This document shows positions 26,245 to 39,573 of a DNA stretch of 64,000 nucleotides, piece after piece (within the stretch, counting starts at the first letter, position 1; every line of letters begins with the position of its first letter). Origin of the DNA: Tetrahymena thermophila SB210 (taxonomy: Eukaryota; Ciliophora; Oligohymenophorea; Hymenostomatida; Tetrahymenidae); assembly GCF_000189635.1 (NCBI RefSeq), contig NW_002476434.1, forward strand, positions 620,001 to 684,000, in the 5' to 3' direction. The notes below the pieces were generated by a model that saw only the letters and a program-made list of their open reading frames with translations, ran no database searches and was not told where the DNA came from. The position numbers and the translations under genes were made by a program.

Positions 26245-28773
26245 TCAAACAGTATCTAGCCTTTGTTATTATTAAATATTTTAGTAGAGTATTTTTTTGT
26301 TTTTGTTAAAATTTTAATGGAGAGGAGTTCGATTTCTTTGACTTATATATTTTTAAAGTTAATCTTTCATATCCAATAATTTACTGTCATCACTGATCTA
26401 AACCATTTACTAATAATTGTTTAAATTATATTCTTCTATTTCATTGTCATAAAATATTGTCTGCGATTATTTTGACTTAGTATGGTAATGATTTATAAAT
26501 GAAGGACTTCTGCTTTCAAAAGAAGGTTAATCTGGGAAATTTTAATTTTTAATGTAGGATTAATGTTGAGCTCTTCCTACTTCGTTTCTTTTATTAACAA
26601 TTTATGAATCGCATTTTGAATTATTTTTACCAGAGGATTTATTTTATTTTGCTATCCTTTATATCAAATTTGTTTATTCTTATTTTGGTAATGGCTGATG
26701 ATGATGGTTAGAAGGAGCTACCTTTTTAAAGTTTGGTAGAGGATTAATGAATGATCCATTATGTAAAAGATGTTTAATTTTCTCTTTAATTAAATTGTTT
26801 GTAAAAGGAAGAGCTTTATCTATAGTTTTTATTGATTCTGATTTTCCCTTTATTTCTAATTAATTTTTGTAACTCATATCTATTGCTTTGATTTCAGCCT
26901 CATAAAATTCTTAATCATAAATTATTTTTTTTCTAATTGAGCTCAATTATTTTTAATACTTTTAAAATCTATTCTAATTACAAAGCAAAGAACTGTTATT
27001 TTAGTTTACATTTTAGTTGCTTTAATTGTTATTATCGAAATTTTACTCTATTTATTTACTAAAATTTTATAACTGGTCTTAATCATCTTATAATAAATAA
27101 CTTTTTAAATTAGTTTATTTATTATATGGGACGAAAACTCTATGTTAATCAGTAGCAGGTTGTAATAATTTTTAAAGGGGTGTTAATTGTGTTTTGTTTG
27201 CTCTTGCTATCGGACTAATATCGCTTATTGATTAATCATAGTTAGAATCAATTTAAACTTGTAAATTGTTTGCTGCTGTAAATTACTAAGTATGATACCT
27301 TTCTAGGTTTTATTTATTCATTATTTGCTTACTAGGGCTGAAAACAGTTTGAGAAATTAAAGATATATTATTTATATATTCCTAGCTTACATTATTAAGT
27401 GCTTTTGAGATATCTTTAATTTAGCTTAAGCCTGTTTTATTTACTAAACCTCCCATTTAATGAATTACTTTTTGGCTATTATAAGCACCTGTGTTTTTTA
27501 ATTCTTAATTATTTATAATTTATTATAGCTAAGCATTACATGTTTAAGAGTTTAGTTACTAAACAGAATTATCAGTAATTAGCTATTTTTGTTGATAATC
27601 AGGATTATGAGATATAATTTAAGAATGATTTTTGTAATTTGATAACTAATTTTAATTGTTTGTTTTATCTTGAATATTCGAAGATGATAAATTTTTATTG
27701 TTTTAGGAGAAGCGTTAATCATTTCTATTACTTAATCTTTAATTTATTTTTTTTTAAAGATTAATTGAATATTTATTATAATTTAATGGTGATAAGTTAT
27801 TATTTATTTGCTTCTTTGGGCTGTTTGTTTCTTACTAATTACTCAATTTTCTTTTAGATGACATTAGTCTAGGCTAAAGAACCTGTAAATCAAATTACAT
27901 GCTTTCATTTTTAGGGGAAATGCTTTCTTGTTACAAAATTTGTGAGTTATTTTAAGCTAAGCTTTTACTTTTTTCTAGTTAATTTTTAACCTTATTCATT
28001 GATTTTATTGCCCTAATCTATTGTTAATAAATTTATCTCATTAAAAATTTTTAGCTTGTCTTCATCTAATTAGGATCTTAGAGTATATTACGTAAAGACT
28101 ATTCATCTCTTGATTGCTTATAAACATTTAATATTTCTGACTTGTTTAGCTTGTTCTTATCTTCTCCATCAGATAAGTCCTCGCTTTTTTAATTTTCTAT
28201 CTGATTTGATCTATAATGTTTTATGCTTTCTACATTTTAAACCTTTGAAGGCGACTTTTCTTCATAAAAAAGGCCTTTTTGGTTTTAATTTGGATTAATT
28301 CTAGATTTATTTTCAGGCGAAGCAATAAAAGTAGGAGATTTAGGATAACATATTTTCTTCAAAGTAACAATTCTTTTTATTTTTTTAAACTCTGGAGATT
28401 ATTCATTTTAAGCTATAATACTGTTTTACTAAGCAATATCTTAGTTAAATTTAATTCTCATCTTCCACTAATCAAATTCATTTAAACCACTGGTTATATC
28501 AATAGTATTGCTTATACTCTAACATCTTATTTTTTTATCTGTGAAGGTATACTTCTATTTGTTCTTTTTAATTAAATCTAATCTTTCTTTCTTTGAAAGC
28601 TCAGAAATACTACTTTTGTTAAGATCATTATTTGATTCAGCTGCTTATAATACTTAAACTGTGTTTAATTCTTTTTTTATTGTTTTGTCAGCTGAAGGAC
28701 CTGAATTTGCAGATCTCCCAGAATAATTAATAGAAATATCAAGACTCTTATCTTCTAATACCTAGCCACTCAT
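26245..28773 (-). CDS. Intronless N/Q/K-rich protein of unknown function (842 aa)
   Basis: One uninterrupted frame of 843 codons from ATG at 28773 to TGA at 26247-26245. It begins MSGQVLEDKSLDISINYSGR. The protein is hydrophilic throughout: no signal peptide, no TM segment, very few cysteines. It is rich in Asn, Gln, Ser and Lys, with a possible coiled coil about a third of the way in (IYQQQIRAIKSMNKVKNQLE) and a short His run (HHHHQPLP) about three quarters along. The glutamines are mostly TAA and TAG codons. I recognise no domain. The low-complexity composition suggests a largely disordered nuclear or cytoplasmic protein. Start choice is supported by the drop to intergenic composition just upstream. 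Confidence 0.8.
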
Positions 28774-29573
28774 ACTGAAATGGGTATTAAATGTTTATCT
28801 TTCAAATCTAAAAGATAGCGTTATTAAAAGTTATTATTAATTAAATTAATAATTAGTGATAGTGTATCTATTACTTTTAATATTAACCAAATAATTGTGT
28901 TATAATTTTTAGAATTTCGGCTATTAGGCTTTTGATTTTAACTAAATTATAATTGAATAATCGCCATTTATTTAATTATAAATAATAAAATTTCTTTTTT
29001 AGATATAAATTATTTTCAGTGTTGATTATATTAAATAAACTTAAATACTTAGGAAGAAACCTTCATTAAATACTGTAATTATTTTTATTTTAAAATAAAA
29101 TAAATAAATTTTTTTGTAATATTTAAATATAAAAATTTCCTTATACAGAAATAATTATCAGAGAATAGCAATAATGGAATTTAAGGAGGATTTACAATAG
29201 ATTAAAATAATTATTTATTAAGTAAAAATAAAAAATAAATTTATTTAATTATGAACTAAAAAGAAAATTATTTAATGGTTAAATTATTTACATAAAAATA
29301 ATAGCTTTATATTAAATATAATTTTATGAAGACTTTTAAATTATTTTTTTGAAATAATCATTAAATTAATTGTTTTCAATAAGAAAATCTATTTTAAGTT
29401 TTATTTTAATATTTTTTCATTTTATTTAACACAATCATTAAATATTCTACATAAATCTTTTCAAATATATTATTTATTATTCATTAAGATTATTTTTATA
29501 GATAATTAAGGGTATTTATTTCATAAATATTACTTTTAAAAATATAATTCCAGTATATTATTCAAGCATTTTT
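28774..29573. other. Divergent intergenic/promoter region
   Basis: About 800 AT-rich bases separating the minus-strand N/Q-rich gene from the plus-strand gene at 29574, so it should carry both promoters. No RNA gene, coding sequence or distinct motif was recognised. Confidence 0.55.
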
Positions 29574-31259
29574 ATGACAAAGTAAAGATAAAACTCACAG
29601 TTAAATAAGCATTAAATAATACTATATGGATTAGCGTTTACAGCAGTTTTATTAGCGATTCTTTATGCCTAATTTTCATATATATTTTTAGAGAACAATA
29701 AATATAATTAATAAACCAACAAAGATAATGAAGCTGAAAACGAAGAAAGTATCCAAATGAGTTAAATCAAATCAGAAGAATCTGATAATTAATCAATTAA
29801 TATAGATTAAGAAATATAAAATTCTTAAGATGATGATTCTGAAGATCTAGATTTAGTATGTTTTGAAATATTTGAATAGAAAATATAAATTAATTTAAAA
29901 ATGCTGCTAATTGAAGTAAGCAGTGATATTGATAGAAAGCTTTAAGATGTCTCCATAAAAAAGTAAGAGATAATTAGGTAGTATGAGATATTATCAAAAC
30001 AGAATTTGGATTACTAACAAATAAAATAAAAGTTTTAACAAATGGAAAACATTTTTAATAACTAAAACGAAGAAAGTACTATGAATTCTAATGTTGAAGA
30101 GGCTGAATAGAATAGTCAAAATGATTAGAATGAGTTATTACTAGATAAAGAAAGATAAAAAAAAGATAGTTACTTGAATAAATTACCCAAATAAATCTTA
30201 TAGAAAATTCTTTGCTTCGTAGAACATTATGATGAGTATTAACATATTCTTTCATTTGAAGTTTTAAAATATTCTGAATTTATCGAAAATGAATACTATT
30301 TGATCAAATGGGAGAATAAAAATACGTTTTATGATTTGATAATACATTTGCATAGCCTATTATAACTAAAAGAGTAAATAAATTGGTAAATTATTAATTA
30401 AGAAGCCATGGAAGCAAATTCAACTTTGATTTATTTTGCTAAACTTCTCTTAAGCGATTTGTTTAACTTCTATAAAGAGTATCCAAATCTATTTTAATAT
30501 ACAGATCCTTATGAATAAGAGTTAATTGATATTAAAAACTCTTTGCCAATGAATTATGTTATAAAAAATCTTGTAGATTAATGGGAGGAGAATTGGTTAT
30601 AAATGGATATCTCATATTCTTCTCATTTATCTGCAAAAAGAGAAGAGAAAAGATAAGAAAGATTTGAATAAATAATGCAAAATAGTTAATTTTCAAACGA
30701 TAGATTAAAGCAAAAGGCAAATAAAAACAGTTAAAAATAAGAAAACCCAATAAATATCGAAGAATCATTAATGAGTTAAGGAAAATTAAAAAGTGAATAA
30801 GAATAAACTAAACTTCAACCAGAGGCAATTAAAAGAGATTCGATTTAATTCAGGTAAGATGATATGAATTAACAATTTAAAAATTTTGATGAGAAGAATT
30901 ATTAATAACTAGATTTGAATGAAAAAGCAGAACAAAATTAAAGATAAGAAAGTAGTGATAACAAATAAAATAGTAGTCTTTATTAAGAAATACAAAATTT
31001 ATTCGATGAAGAAATTAGTTCTTAAAATGATTTCAATGATTTGTTAATTGATATTGAAAAAGACAAAACTAAAAAAAGATTAAATGTATAGAAAAGAGTT
31101 GACATTAAAAAAATAATTGAAATATATAGTGAAGAAGATTCTGATGAAATTACTACACTAGAAGAAAAAGTACAAGAATTATGGAATAGCAAAGAATGGA
31201 GGCGAATATTTTATGACCTTTAGTACAACAACTACTTCCTCGCAAAAAAGAAGATTTGA
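29574..31259 (+). CDS. Signal-anchored acidic, coiled-coil-like protein of unknown function (561 aa)
   Basis: A single exon of 562 codons ending in TGA. A basic 15-residue N-terminus (MTKQRQNSQLNKHQ) precedes one hydrophobic segment at about residues 16-40 (GLAFTAVLLAILYAQFSYIF), typical of a signal anchor. The rest is very polar and rich in E, D, Q, N and K. A central region (~200-350) is better ordered, with aromatic and hydrophobic positions (KWENKNTFYDLIIHLHSL), and the C-terminus ends EWRRIFYDLQYNNYFLAKKKI. The segment around 60-180 is predicted by eye to be helical and coiled coil. I do not recognise the family. The start is the first ATG that places the TM segment in frame. Confidence 0.75.
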
Positions 31260-31583
31260 ATATTAACAAACTAACTGATTTAAAAGTGAATAGTTAGTAA
31301 GTGATATAAAAAATATAAAAAATAAAAAATAGATTTAAATTATTTATTGTGAATTTTAAGAAATTTGTTATAATTATGTAATTAGTAATTATTTGAAATA
31401 TTAATTTGATTACTAACTTAAAATAATAATTTATTTATTTTGTTTTCATGTATGAATTATTTATTTATTGATTGATTGATGCAAATCTAACTAAAATTAA
31501 ATTCTTAGATATATTTAAGTTACTAATTTATTTTAAAATAGTAGCATATTTAAATTTACTACAATATTTAAAGGAAGGTAGGT
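31260..31583. other. Short intergenic spacer
   Basis: 324 AT-rich bases with a small TTGATTGATTGAT run near 31469-31482. Probably the terminator of the upstream gene and promoter of the next. Nothing else is seen. Confidence 0.5.
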
Positions 31584-32882
31584 ATGCAAGTAGAGAAACC
31601 AAACTATTCAAGCAACAATAATTATGTTTAGAATAATTAGGGTGAGTCTGAAATATCTCAAAGCAGTCCCCATAAAGAAGTTCAATCGATTCATATTAAG
31701 ATGAAAAACTAAAAAGATCAGCGCAGAGAACATTAATTACCACATATAGCATAGGAATAGAATAAATAAAATTAAGATTATGAAAATTAAGTAAATATAA
31801 ACAAACTTAATAGTAGCAGTTCTCGAATAGGTAGTCAAACAAAAATTGGAGGATAAAATAAATAAAAGGTTTATAAATAAGAAGATAGCAATAGAAGACT
31901 CTCAGAGAGAAAAGATGTTCCTATTTTTAATGTTATTCATGTTGAAGATTTAAAAGGTTAAAAATAAGAAATGGAGCTGATGAATAATGTGAATGATATT
32001 GAAGAGGAGACTTTGCTATCACCTTCAAATAAAATAATAAAAAGCAAATTTTCTGTGGATAACACATTATTTAGTTTATTTTTTACCTTGATTACTATTG
32101 CAGGCATAATTCTCTTTATAATTGAAGATATGTATTGGCTAATTATATTAGGTGCTACTTTATATTATTTAGAATGTCTATGTACTAGCTTTTTAGATAT
32201 ATTTGAGAAAACTATTTCTGACAATGAATTTTATTTTTTATATAAAAATGCTCTCAATGAAGAACCGCATATACAATTTAAGGCATCAGCATTTATGATA
32301 GTTGTAAAAAGTAAAAATAAGCAAAATAACCCCTGTAATACAAATATTACTAACAATAATAACACATAGTAATAAGGATAGCAATAAGCTAATAACTCAT
32401 AAAAGCAATGCTCACAAAACAATAATAAGTAATCAAAAGTATAAGAATTTATTAGAGTAAGAGAACTCGTTTATTCAGAGTAAAGATCTTTTGATTTTTC
32501 TTAGCATAAAGACTTCAGTCATCCTTTGCAAGCCCAAAAAGAATTCTTTTAATCTCATGCATTAATAAGAATAAAACCTGTATTATATTGGAGGTGTGGA
32601 AATACAGAAACTTAAGAAGCTTATGAAAAGATGTAAAATGAAGTAATTGAAATATCCAGACAGAGGTCTGATGACATAGAAAAAGCTGAATTTAGCTACA
32701 CCATACCATTTTTAAATAATGATTTTATAGTGAAAAGCTCTGGAAAGTCTTCCCCAATCTTCTTCAACAGAATTTCTTATTATATTTTCTCCCTTTTATT
32801 TTTATCATTTCCCTTCAGAATCTACTATCTAAATTCTATCCGCACCCTTGAGCTCTACATATGCAAAAAAGTTTTTATTTGA
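31584..32882 (+). CDS. TMEM151-like membrane protein (432 aa)
   Basis: One exon, 433 codons, ending in TGA. The first ~160 residues are polar and Q/N-rich. Two closely spaced TM segments follow (~165-205: LFFTLITIAGIILFII and YWLIILGATLYYLECLC), then PHIQFKASAFMIVVKS, a Q/N-rich insertion, VRELVYSEQRSFDFSQHKD, KPVLYWRCGNTE, and a C-terminal hydrophobic segment (~398-417) before a basic tail. The order of two TMs, a conserved PHI-F-A-F stretch, a serine/aspartate segment and EF-Y-PF-ND matches what I know of the TMEM151 family (Pfam TMEM151), whose biochemical role is not established. The assignment rests on pattern memory, not a search. No intron is needed. Confidence 0.65.
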
Positions 32883-33986
32883 ATTCAAATAAAATAAATT
32901 TAATCTCTTCCTACTAACTAATAAGTCTTCATTCTAAGTATAAAATTTAAAACAACTATTGTATATAGATTAAAATTTATTTATTAATATTATATCAATT
33001 TCTCATAGTTTAATTTTTATATAATTATTTTATGTAGATATAAACAAATATTTTTGTTTTATTAACAATATTGGTTATTTTTGAATGCTTTATTTCATCT
33101 TTGAATTATTACAAATTTTAAGTGAGTAAACTTCAATCAATATAAAAATAAATTCAAATTAATTAAAAAGAAATTAAGAATTAATTTATCTAAATACTTT
33201 AATTGCTCTTAAATAAAGTCACTTTAAAACACGTTTTTTACCCTAATTAACTGTCTTATTATTAAATATAGTATTAAATTAAGTAAATAAAATATTTTCA
33301 TATTTAAGAGTTAATACAATATGACCTTAATTTATGAGTATTTACTATATTTTTATTATCATTACATAAAATACAATAATGGATAATCATAGATCATTTA
33401 GGTATAAAAAATCTTTTTTTAAAGTATGTTTAATTTTTCCTTTTTAATTGCTTATATGAATTCAAAGTTGAATGTAAATTTAAAATGAACTCAAATTAAA
33501 TTTAATCTTAAATTTAGATGTAATGTCAAATATAAATACATAATTATATTTTTTTTTAAATTATTGCTTTTTACACTAAAATTATAATTTTAGAAATGCA
33601 TATTAATTCAATCTATTTTAAATTTTATTAAATTAAGTAAATTATTAAGGATTTCAATTTCAAAGTAACTTTTAAATGAAAACATTTGAAATTAAATAAT
33701 TTGCTCCAATCAGAAATAAAAATTACAAAAATATAAATACGTTTGAAGCATACCGCAATTTTAGGATCATTTTAAACTTAAATATTATTTGAATTTAAAT
33801 TCAATTAAAAAAACAAACTATTGATGAATTAATACATAAAAAATTATTTAGCTTTTAAAAACACTCCAAATAATTTAGAAATCAAATAATTAATCCTGAT
33901 AAAAAATTTGATAGTAGAAGAAAATACTGAATTTTTATTAATTAAAGAAATAAGAAAGTAGAAAACAAAGCAAGTTTTTAATTTTA
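32883..33986. other. Intergenic region upstream of the helicase gene
   Basis: AT-rich, non-coding. From about 33270 onward it is homologous to 57290-57850 and, from about 33540, to 46790-47035, i.e. to the flanks of the two truncated helicase copies. It contains the CCAAT element at 33706. Confidence 0.65.
33706..33713 (+). promoter_or_regulatory. CCAATCAG element upstream of the helicase gene
   Basis: An exact CCAATCAG, the classic NF-Y-type CCAAT box with preferred flank, 274 bases before the helicase ATG. It sits in a ~100-base block conserved in all three units (also 46939 and 57762), although surrounding spacer has drifted. Promoter function is inferred. Confidence 0.5.
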
Positions 33987-36900
33987 ATGAATTATAGGAA
34001 AAAGATAATATAATATGAAGAAGATACTAAATCGATATAAGATAGATAAATGAGTAGAATTTTATAGATCTTCCCTTATGACAACCCTTATGATTAATAA
34101 ATAGAATCAATGAAAATTATTCTCGATATTCTATCAAATAAATAAAATCTATTATTTTAGTCACCTACTGGAACAGGAAAGTCTTTGATGGTAATGTGTG
34201 CAGCAGCAGCATTTGCGGAATATCATAGTTCTTAGTTTTAAATTTTATTTTTAACCAGAACAAATGGATAGATAAATGGATTAGTTAAAGAATTAAACAA
34301 AATTAGAAATATTGATGATTTCATTAGTAAATATTCTATTTTGGCTGGTAGAAATAATTTATGCATTAAGAAAGATCAGTTTAGGCAGTATATGATTGAT
34401 AATAAAATCGATCCAAATGGAAAGAATTTACACAAGAAGTATGATCTCTTCTGCACAGACTGTAAAAAATGCTTAATTAAAACAAGCGCTAAAAAAGATT
34501 TAGATAATGAGAACATCTTAAAGGTTTCTGAAAGCATAGTAATTGGTGACCAAACAAAAGAAACTAGAAATAATTAACAATAGTAATAATAAGACTAGAG
34601 TAGAGTTGTATAAGTAATGTCAGCTATTGAAACTGATTTAACAGAGAACTAAAACAATGAAAAATATATTACTTAGAAGAATTTGGCATGCCTACACTTT
34701 GGGTTAAATGAAATGCTAAAAGAGTAGGAATATAAATTCACAGGATACAGCAAAGTTAGATTTATGAATTAGACTGACTCTAATGAAAATAGTAATAAAT
34801 AAAATTAAGATTTTGATTTAAAAAATCACTTAAATTTGCTTGAATTGATAGAAAAGCAAGAAGAAGAATTTGATGAAGACTATGAATTTGAAAGAGATAG
34901 TTAAAAATATTAATAATTCAAGACAAATAATATAACAATTAAGAATGAAGACATCAATCCTGATTATGAAGAAAGATTACCTGACATAGAGGATATGGTT
35001 AAAATATTTAAAGAAAAATAGGCTTAATGTCCATTTTATTTCAACAGATACATAGCTAAATAGGCTAATATAGTTTTTATGAATTATAATTATCTTCTTA
35101 ATCCTGATATACTAAAATATGTGAGTGCAAATATCATTGATAGACAGAAGAAATAAATCATCATTTTCGATGAAGCCCATAACATAGAGCAACAAGCAGA
35201 GTCTTAATTTTAAACCAAACTCAAGCTCAAAAACCTTTAAAAATCTCATGAATTAATTACTAATATTTTAATTACCTTAAGATTGGCAAAATAGCTAAGA
35301 ATATTAGATGTGCTCAAACAAAAAGGTTTAGAGTTAATAGATAAAGTTAAGGAATCCTCCAAATCTAAAAAAAATGAAAAGAAAGGATAAGACTAGCAGG
35401 ATAAGTGCAACTAAAATGGTTTTGATGTATAGATAAAGTCTGAGTATTTAGAAGATGAAGAAAGTGAAGAAGAATTTTAACCATAGTCTCTAACATAAAG
35501 ATAAGTTTAAAATGAAAATGAAGAACAAAATATTTAAAATAAAGATTAAGAGATCAAGTAGCTTTAATCAGAAAAAAATCAAATTTAATAATCAACTAGT
35601 ATTTTGAAAGAGAAAGATCTTAATATTATGCAACAAAATATAAATATTTAAACTATTGAATTAAAATCAAAACGAACTAGGAAGCACAATTATTAAATTA
35701 ATGATGAAGAAATTGAATAAAATATTCTAGATGATGATAAAATTAAATAAGAAATAAAATATTAGATAAATTAATAAAATGAGAATGAAGTTGAAATCAA
35801 AGAAGAATAATAATCTTTTTGCAATGCAGATTATAAGAGCAATAATTTTAAAGAAGGAAGCTCATTTTTAGATAACTAAAGTATTTTGGATGAGCTAGAA
35901 ATTGAAAATGAACAAAATTTTAAAGAAAAAATTTAGAAAGAAAGCTAATAGAAAGAGATAATAAAAATAGAGGATGAAGAATTAAATGAGATAGCCATAG
36001 ATTTTAATGAAAAACAATAAGAAGGTACCAATGAAGGAGATTCCTAGTCAGATGACAAATATGAAAACCAAAAGAAAATCTTGGAAGAATTTATTTAAAA
36101 TTATGAGTTAAAGCTACCTAAAATATTAGGCTACCTAAATAAATTAATAAATTACTGTCTAACTAGGTAGTCAAAGCTTTAAAAAGCTGAGAGTAATTTA
36201 TTAAGTGAATACCATTTTATCAAATAGTATTATCAGCTATTTGGGTTAGTATCACATGACAATGATTCAGATAAAGAAAACATTTTAAAAGAAGAAAATG
36301 AATAAAAAACTATCCTTTAGGAAGCAAATGAGGTTCTCAGATAAAAAATTAACATAAACTCTGATTATTAGCAAAATATGGATGTACTAAGTCAATTTAG
36401 TGAATTTAGTTATATATTTTAGTAAATTACAAGATACATCAAAGTAAAATATTCCAGAGAGTGCTAGCAAAAGGCTATTGAGGATATTTTAGCATCTGCA
36501 GTATATTATGAAGGTAACCTTCATTAATTAAAAGTTACATTAAGATACTTTGCTAATAATCTTTAACCACTTAACCATCTAACTAAGATTAAAAAAATCG
36601 TGCTTTTCTTGTCTAATTTAAAAGATTTTCATCAACTTAGTATGATTTAATAGCAATATAAAAAAAAATAATCATTCCATTATCTAAGAAGTTCTTAAAA
36701 ATAATACAAAAATCTATAAAATGACTAATACATTAATGAGGATTTTAATTTGGAAAGCCCTGATCTACAAAAATTGTAAGACTTTTACTTTTCAGCACAA
36801 AAAAATGAATTAAAAGAAGATGTTATCTTTACATTAGGTTGTCTAAGTGGAAAGTATGCTTTCAGAGAAATATTTTCTAAGTTGAATGTTCATTCGCTTA

Positions 36901-37760
36901 TTTTAAGTAGTGGTACCCTTGAGCCATTCGATATTCTTATCAAAAATCTCGATGTTAAATTTGAAATTTACTCAGGAAAGCATGTAATTGATCCTTAATA
37001 ATAAGTATTCACTTAATTTATTAAAGAGTGCAGCAACAATGGAAAGCCTTTGAACTTTTCATTTGAGAAAATTTACATGGATGACTTAGAAATAAGAGAA
37101 CAAAAGAGATAAAATATATTAAGCACCTTATAAATAATCTAAAATATAGTCAAAACTATTTAAGATCAAAGTATTAAAGGAGGAGTTTTAGTGTTCTTTA
37201 AAAGTTATGAGTTAATGTATAGCTTTTATTAAGCTTTTCTAGGCTCAAACGCTTAAAGAGAGTTGAAAGATATTCCAATTTTCTTTGAAAAACCAACAAA
37301 TGTGTAATTTTAAACAGATTTTGCTCACTTTAAGAAACAAGTGTTAACTTTTAAAAAGACTTCCCTATTTTTTGCAGCATGCAGAGGAAAATTGGCAGAA
37401 GGTATTGACCTAAGTGACTCTTTAGCAAGGTGTGTCCTACTTGTTGGAGTGCCTCTTTGGAATATCTCTGATCCTTACTTTATTTGCAAGAAAAAGTATG
37501 TCGAGTTAGTGCTAAAGATGGATCCTAATGAATGGTCAAGAAAACAAGTAATAAAATGTGTTAACCAAGCAGCTGGTAGATCTATAAGGCATAGATATGA
37601 CTGGGGCAGCGTGTTTTTTATCTGCGAATTATTTGATCAAGTACTTCATCCCAAAAACTTTAAAAAATATATATCAAAGTGGATTCTTATGGGTGAAAAT
37701 AAATAATAAAATTACATAGAGGCCTATAAACAGTTTTTAGCCAAAAATTCAAATTATTGA
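33987..37760 (+). CDS. XPD/RAD3-family Fe-S DNA helicase (FANCJ/RTEL1/DDX11-like), 1257 aa
   Basis: One exon of 1258 codons, stop TGA. Motif Q-like FPYDNPYDQQIESM near 35-48, Walker A SPTGTGKS at 59-66, DEAH at 395-398 (IIIFDEAHNIEQ), SGTLEP near 980, GKLAEGIDLSDSLARC near 1135, and motif VI NQAAGRSIRHRYDWG near 1193. Cysteines at NLC, CTDCKKC and CPFYF between Walker A and DEAH fit the family's 4Fe-4S cluster. This superfamily unwinds DNA 5'-to-3' in repair, recombination or chromosome cohesion. GKPLNFSFEKIYM and GGVLVFFKSYELM lean towards DDX11; motif VI leans towards FANCJ/RTEL1, so the subfamily is left open. Long acidic Q/K-rich insertions lie at ~180-330 and ~440-700. An ATG at 34050 is an alternative start. 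Confidence 0.88.
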
Positions 37761-39573
37761 AAAGTGTAAGAAGAATAAAAGAAAATTAATTTTACACAGA
37801 ACAGATATTTTATTTCAATTACAAATTTAATCTTAATCTTTCAATCTACTTTTTTTAATTAATTAGTAAACTTTATATTAAAAATTATTCATGTTAACCA
37901 ACCACTCAATGACTCTAATAAATTAGTAAAATATAACTCATTTATAACCATATAAATATAAAATAATCTATCTATCTATATTCTCATTATCACTAGGAAA
38001 TATATTTATCAAAGCTATTTGTTAAAAACAGAAGCCAAAAAGTGTTCTTTTTTTAGTTAATTTAATTATAATCATAATGCCATTTCTTTATATTTTATTC
38101 ATCAAAATAAGTTAATCTTTCATATTTATATTGATAAAATATAAAATCAAATACTTTTAATTAAAAATTTTCAAGTCATACTTTAATCTAACTTTTCTAT
38201 ATATATTTACATTTTTTATTAAATCAGTATCTAATTTACTCAAATTGAAATGTAAATTGGGAAAATTTATTAAAATTGAGAGTAATTATATCACTTTTTC
38301 TTTTTAATAAATATAATTGTAAAAGAAATATTGTTAATAAGTCATGTGTGACTGACTCTAGGTATTTTCCTCAAAGTGAAAAACAAACGATTATCAATAA
38401 TTCGCTTAAATCTAATCAAATTAAATTTTTTATCCTATTTCATTTTTATTTACAAGTTTAAGTTATTAAGAAAATTTATATAGAGTCATATTACAAATTG
38501 AATTATTTTTTCCTATTGTTTTCTTTATATAATGATAAGAAAAGCTCACAAAAAAAAAACATAAAATAAAATTTATTTTACTTAATTAAAACATAAATTA
38601 CTATTAAATTTAAAGAACAACTTAAATAATACAATTTTCTTGATAAAAAAATTTCTTTCATTTTATATTAAACCAGTTTAAAATAATTAACCCTCATATT
38701 TTAGATTAAAGAAATTGTCTTTTAAATCAAAAAACAAAAAATTTAAAAAATTGTAATGGTAAATATTCTTTGAACAGATTTTTGTTTTAATTAATAAAAT
38801 CGTCATATTTATTTGATTAATTTAGGATAATAAATTTTGATTTAAAATTAACCATTAAAATAAATAAAAAATAAACAATAATATGTTTACATTTATTAAA
38901 TTGCAATAAAATTTCTTTGTATTTAAAAATAATATATTTGATTAATTTATTAATTAGTGAATGAAATAAATTTAATATATAAAAAATATAAATTTATATA
39001 AAGAAAGATTAAATTCTAATTTTTAATTTTTAAAACTTCTATTATATATTTTTTTAAAAATTGGTGATTATAAAAAATTTAATATTGAAAAATGAGTGGC
39101 TAATTGATTGATTGACTGTTTTCCTAATAAATGGTTTATCAAAAATAATAATTAAATAAGCGTTTATCATTTATATAAATAAATAAATACTATTCAGATT
39201 ATGTATAATTATTCACTTTACATTTGATTCATATATTACCAAAGCTGGTTGGATATGAAACAAATAGTATTTAATATTGAAATCGAATGGCTTAAAACTT
39301 GAGTTTTGGATAATTAATTAGAAGGTATGTAATCGATATTTATTTAGATTGCTACAACTTTTAATTAGTTTGTATGGAAATTATAAAATTTAATTTTTTG
39401 TCATGAATTATGTCATTTAGGAAAAGTATAATTCGCTTGTTTACATTCAAAAATTTGTTTAATGTTGACTAATCTAATCAAATTTTTGTAAATAATTAGT
39501 AACAAAAATTTGGAAAAAATAGTCCAAAACCTAAAAAATACAAAAAACATACTACTTTAAATTTAAATTTTTA
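37761..39573. other. Intergenic region between helicase and Cys-rich gene A
   Basis: About 1.8 kb of AT-rich non-coding DNA, homologous to 47461-49242 and 58291-60052. Conserved islands include TCATGTGTGACTG near 38342 and TTTGTAAATAATTAGTAACAA near 39485 just before the gene, which are plausible promoter elements because they persist in all three copies. No RNA gene is recognised. Confidence 0.6.

Noticed and set aside
28774..29573. Possible tRNA or small RNA gene in the divergent spacer and other spacers
   Set aside because: No cloverleaf-like arms, T-loop-like GTTCGA box or GC-rich island was seen in any spacer.
37341..37706. Stand-alone small gene starting MLTFKKTSLFF
   Set aside because: It is in frame with, and continues, the helicase C-terminus; TAA codons on both sides are glutamines.
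37894..37910. ACCAACC motif (also near 58410) resembling the Tetrahymena chromosome breakage sequence
   Set aside because: Only the AACCAACC core matches; the following CTCTTT of the 15-base element as I know it is absent, and no telomere-like repeats are nearby.
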